Positions 61,801 to 64,000 of a DNA stretch of 64,000 nucleotides are shown here, piece by piece (position 1 is the first letter of the stretch; each line of letters opens with the position of its first letter). This DNA is from Gorsachius magnificus. Taxonomy: Eukaryota > Chordata > Aves > Pelecaniformes > Ardeidae. A program made the position numbers and the translations under genes. The notes under the pieces were generated by a model. It saw nothing but the letters and a program-made list of their open reading frames with translations. It was not told the origin of the DNA and did no database searches. Location of the stretch: positions 20,348,213 through 20,412,212 of the forward strand of contig CM067089.1 in NCBI GenBank assembly GCA_034008185.1, written 5' to 3'.

Positions 61801-64000
61801 ATAGGAGGCACGATTCTGCAGCTATATACCAACAAAGACTGGGAGTAACTTCATGGAATTACTGCAGGGAAGAGCAGCACAGACAGGAGGAGAGCACAGA
61901 CTGTGTATTTTTTAATTTAAAATATTCCTATAATTAACTACAACCTCAAACTCAATAATTATTACCATTAAGGGATTTATTAGGCAAGGATTGCTCTGGA
62001 GAAAGCCCAGCTGACCTCAGTGGGAATTTTGCCCAAGTAAACTTCCCGCTGGAGTATGCAATACTGCTTGCATGCTCACACGCTCATGAGCATTAACAGA
62101 GCCCAGACCCATATCTGAAAACTATTTCATTAGCTCTCAAAGGCGTCATTAGCAACAGAGGTGAAGCTTTAAAAACTATTGGGACAGATTCCCTCTGTTC
62201 CTTTTTGGTCTGTACAGTGTCCATTAATACCCTGCAAGCAGCTGGGAGGAATTCACAGCCCTGGGCTGCAGGGTGCATTAAGCTCTTTTAATTTTCCTCC
62301 TTCTCAATGCCATTGTGGGGCTTAGAAAAGAGGGGCAGAAAGGTAAACGTCCTGGGGAAAAATGAGCACTCACAGCGTATGTGAAGCTGTGCCTTTAAAA
62401 AGTGCTGGTATGAGACACGTAGAAGGAAATGTTCAGCGCGATGGAGGTTCATGCAGAGCAATGCTGACACGTTCAGATATCACATTTACAGTCTGTCAGG
62501 CTCCCAGACTTGGCGCTATCTCAAGACAAAGTATGGTATCGGGGGAGAATCAAACTATTCTGCAGGAATGAATAATGGAGCGGGTAAACTCCCTAGCAGT
62601 GAAAAAACCCTTAGAGCAGACCTGCACAGTTTCTACAGCTACAAACAATGAATGCTATCAGAAGGATACTGGGCAGAAAGTCCATTTATTTCTGATAAAA
62701 GTTGGATTTCAAACACTTGAGGTTTTTAATAGTTTTCAGTTAAGACAGCCAAGAGGCTCACAATGAAAAAGGATTGCAGAAACTTAAGGAGGACTGCATC
62801 CCATGCAAAAATGGAACAAGATTTGTTAATGCAGGGGGAATAGAAAGTATAAAATGCAGAAGAGTTTGTAGCAGATCTAAGACTTGAAAGATCAACATTA
62901 TTTTCTCATGGGGAGGAGAAAGGCAGCTGGGGAGGGTGGGAGCTGACTAACCAGGTCCCTGATAAGAGAACAGTTCTTCACTAGTGTTAAGACACGCAAG
63001 CACATGGAAGTCAGAGATGGGCTCATGAAAGACCCAGAAATAAACGCTGGCAAAACATCTGGAATCTGCCAAGCAAAGGAAGTCACCCAGACTCGACTGA
63101 AGCTTACAGAGTGCAGGCTGCTCCGATACTGTGGCCATGATAGTATATAAAACACCACTGTAAGTACAGAAATCAAGACAGGCCCTGCCTGTGGAGCTCA
63201 GAGTCCAAAACATCAGTACGTGACGCAGCACACAAGCCAATACCATGCCCAGAGTTTAGCACAATGCAAGAGCCACAATTCTTGAGGAGATGGCAAGCAA
63301 AGCCTGGAAAGTTCAAAGATGGTAACACCAATGCTGCTGCTTCTGGGGAAGGCTGGACAGCATGGCTACAAAACATGATTTGGCTGCCAGCTGTGGGAGG
63401 CTTAGTAATTTTGTCTCTGATGTGCAAGTCAATGTAATGCCAGAAACAGTATTAACACTCCACTGAGGACAAAATAGGCCAAAGGCAAGGCCCTGTAAGA
63501 ATTAGATGTATGGACAGTTAACAAACTGACAACCAGACAATTTTCTAAGGCTTGGTGAAGAATGAAAACCTTACTGCTGATTTTAACATAAGATAGAGTA
63601 CCCATTGGAAGAGGAGTGACCAAAACAGCTGAAGAAAGCTTTAGGGACACCTTTCAGGAAAGAAGGAAGCTCTCAAAGAGCGCTGAACAGAGCCGAAGGG
63701 ACACAATTACTCCAAGACACAGGCCCCCAGGAAAGCTACCCTTGACCTAAAGTGGGGGCAAGCTTAGGCCCGTATCTCTGGGAACACGGGCAAGAAGTAC
63801 CAGTCCAGTTGTTGAATATCTGTTCTGATTGCTGTAGGGGGCAAACCAGACAACTCATGGGAAGCCAGGAAGTCCCTGACAACATGTGCTGGTATAAGAG
63901 AAATCAAAGTATGGCTCAGGGTATTATAATTTTTAAATGTTAAATTTTAAGCGTGCTGTTGCACATTTTATTAATCCACAGAATGTGCAGCATTTAAAAA
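52842..64000. other. TMEM273 3' UTR and gene-free downstream sequence
   Basis: The first 400-450 bases are the likely 3' UTR. Beyond that no exon could be assigned. A GC-rich patch at about 54760-55440 is open in several frames, AT-rich patches lie at 58740-58920 and 59810-60050, and one isolated exon-like segment with good splice sites lies at 54650-54688. VSTM4 would be expected further right by synteny, but none of its immunoglobulin-domain sequence was recognised here. Confidence 0.55.
53257..53262 (+). terminator. Candidate polyadenylation signal of TMEM273
   Basis: A canonical AATAAA lies 416 bases after the stop codon, with a GU-rich stretch (TGTTCTGTGTT, about 53294-53304) at the usual distance downstream. 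A variant ATTAAA at 53132-53137 is an earlier alternative. This would give a 3' UTR of roughly 430-450 bases. Confidence 0.5.

Noticed and set aside
53000..64000. Expected exons of VSTM4 or FAM170B to the right of TMEM273
   Set aside because: No immunoglobulin-domain exon with the cysteine and DxGxYxC pattern, or other recognisable exon of either gene, was found; VSTM4 probably begins beyond the window.
1..64000. CRISPR arrays, bacterial operons, rRNA or tRNA genes
   Set aside because: No regularly spaced repeats, cloverleaf with both promoter boxes, or ribosomal sequence was seen, and the window is clearly vertebrate nuclear DNA.

Overview
This is vertebrate nuclear DNA, almost certainly from a bird. 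The main evidence is two CR1 (chicken repeat 1) LINE copies that end in the avian ATTCTATG-type octamer tail, one at 23917-25186 on the plus strand and one at about 38530-38735 on the minus strand. There are also long introns with canonical GT-AG sites, scattered degenerate MIR- and L3-like repeats, and no compact operon-like gene packing. Nothing in the window looks bacterial, viral or plasmid-borne: no CRISPR array, rRNA, tRNA or operon was found.

The only host protein gene I can support is a six-exon gene on the plus strand from 33296 to 52841. It is split into exons too small to stand out as open reading frames (55, 51, 111, 25, 27 and 46 nt). All splice sites are GT-AG, all junction phases agree (1,1,1,2,2), and the spliced product is 104 residues. 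It has a signal peptide, a very short acidic ectodomain, one transmembrane segment with a GxxxG motif, and a short hydrophilic tail. It matches my memory of human TMEM273 (C10orf128) in length, layout and sequence around the membrane segment, so I call it the avian TMEM273 orthologue.

Layout: 1-23916 is gene-free sequence holding old repeat fragments (a MIR-like piece near 8.9 kb, an L3/CR1-like 3' end near 9.3 kb, a small pentamer satellite at 19.1 kb). At 23917-25186 lies a 5'-truncated CR1 with a 366-codon open reverse transcriptase remnant. 25187-33295 is gene-free upstream sequence with an old CR1-like fragment at 29.5 kb. 33296-52841 is TMEM273, with introns of about 4.7, 1.05, 0.84, 11.8 and 0.8 kb; intron 2-side and later introns carry the short CR1 and two MIR-like remnants. 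52842-64000 holds a probable polyadenylation signal at 53257, then apparently non-coding DNA including one GC-rich patch (54.7-55.4 kb) and AT-rich patches at 58.7 and 59.8-60.0 kb.

In human, TMEM273 lies between VSTM4/FAM170B and C10orf71/DRGX/ERCC6 on 10q11.23 (from memory). With TMEM273 on the plus strand here, C10orf71 would be expected to the left and VSTM4 to the right, both beyond this window; I could not find exons of either inside it. I found no multi-gene novel system. The most useful result is the reconstruction of this fragmented small-membrane-protein gene.
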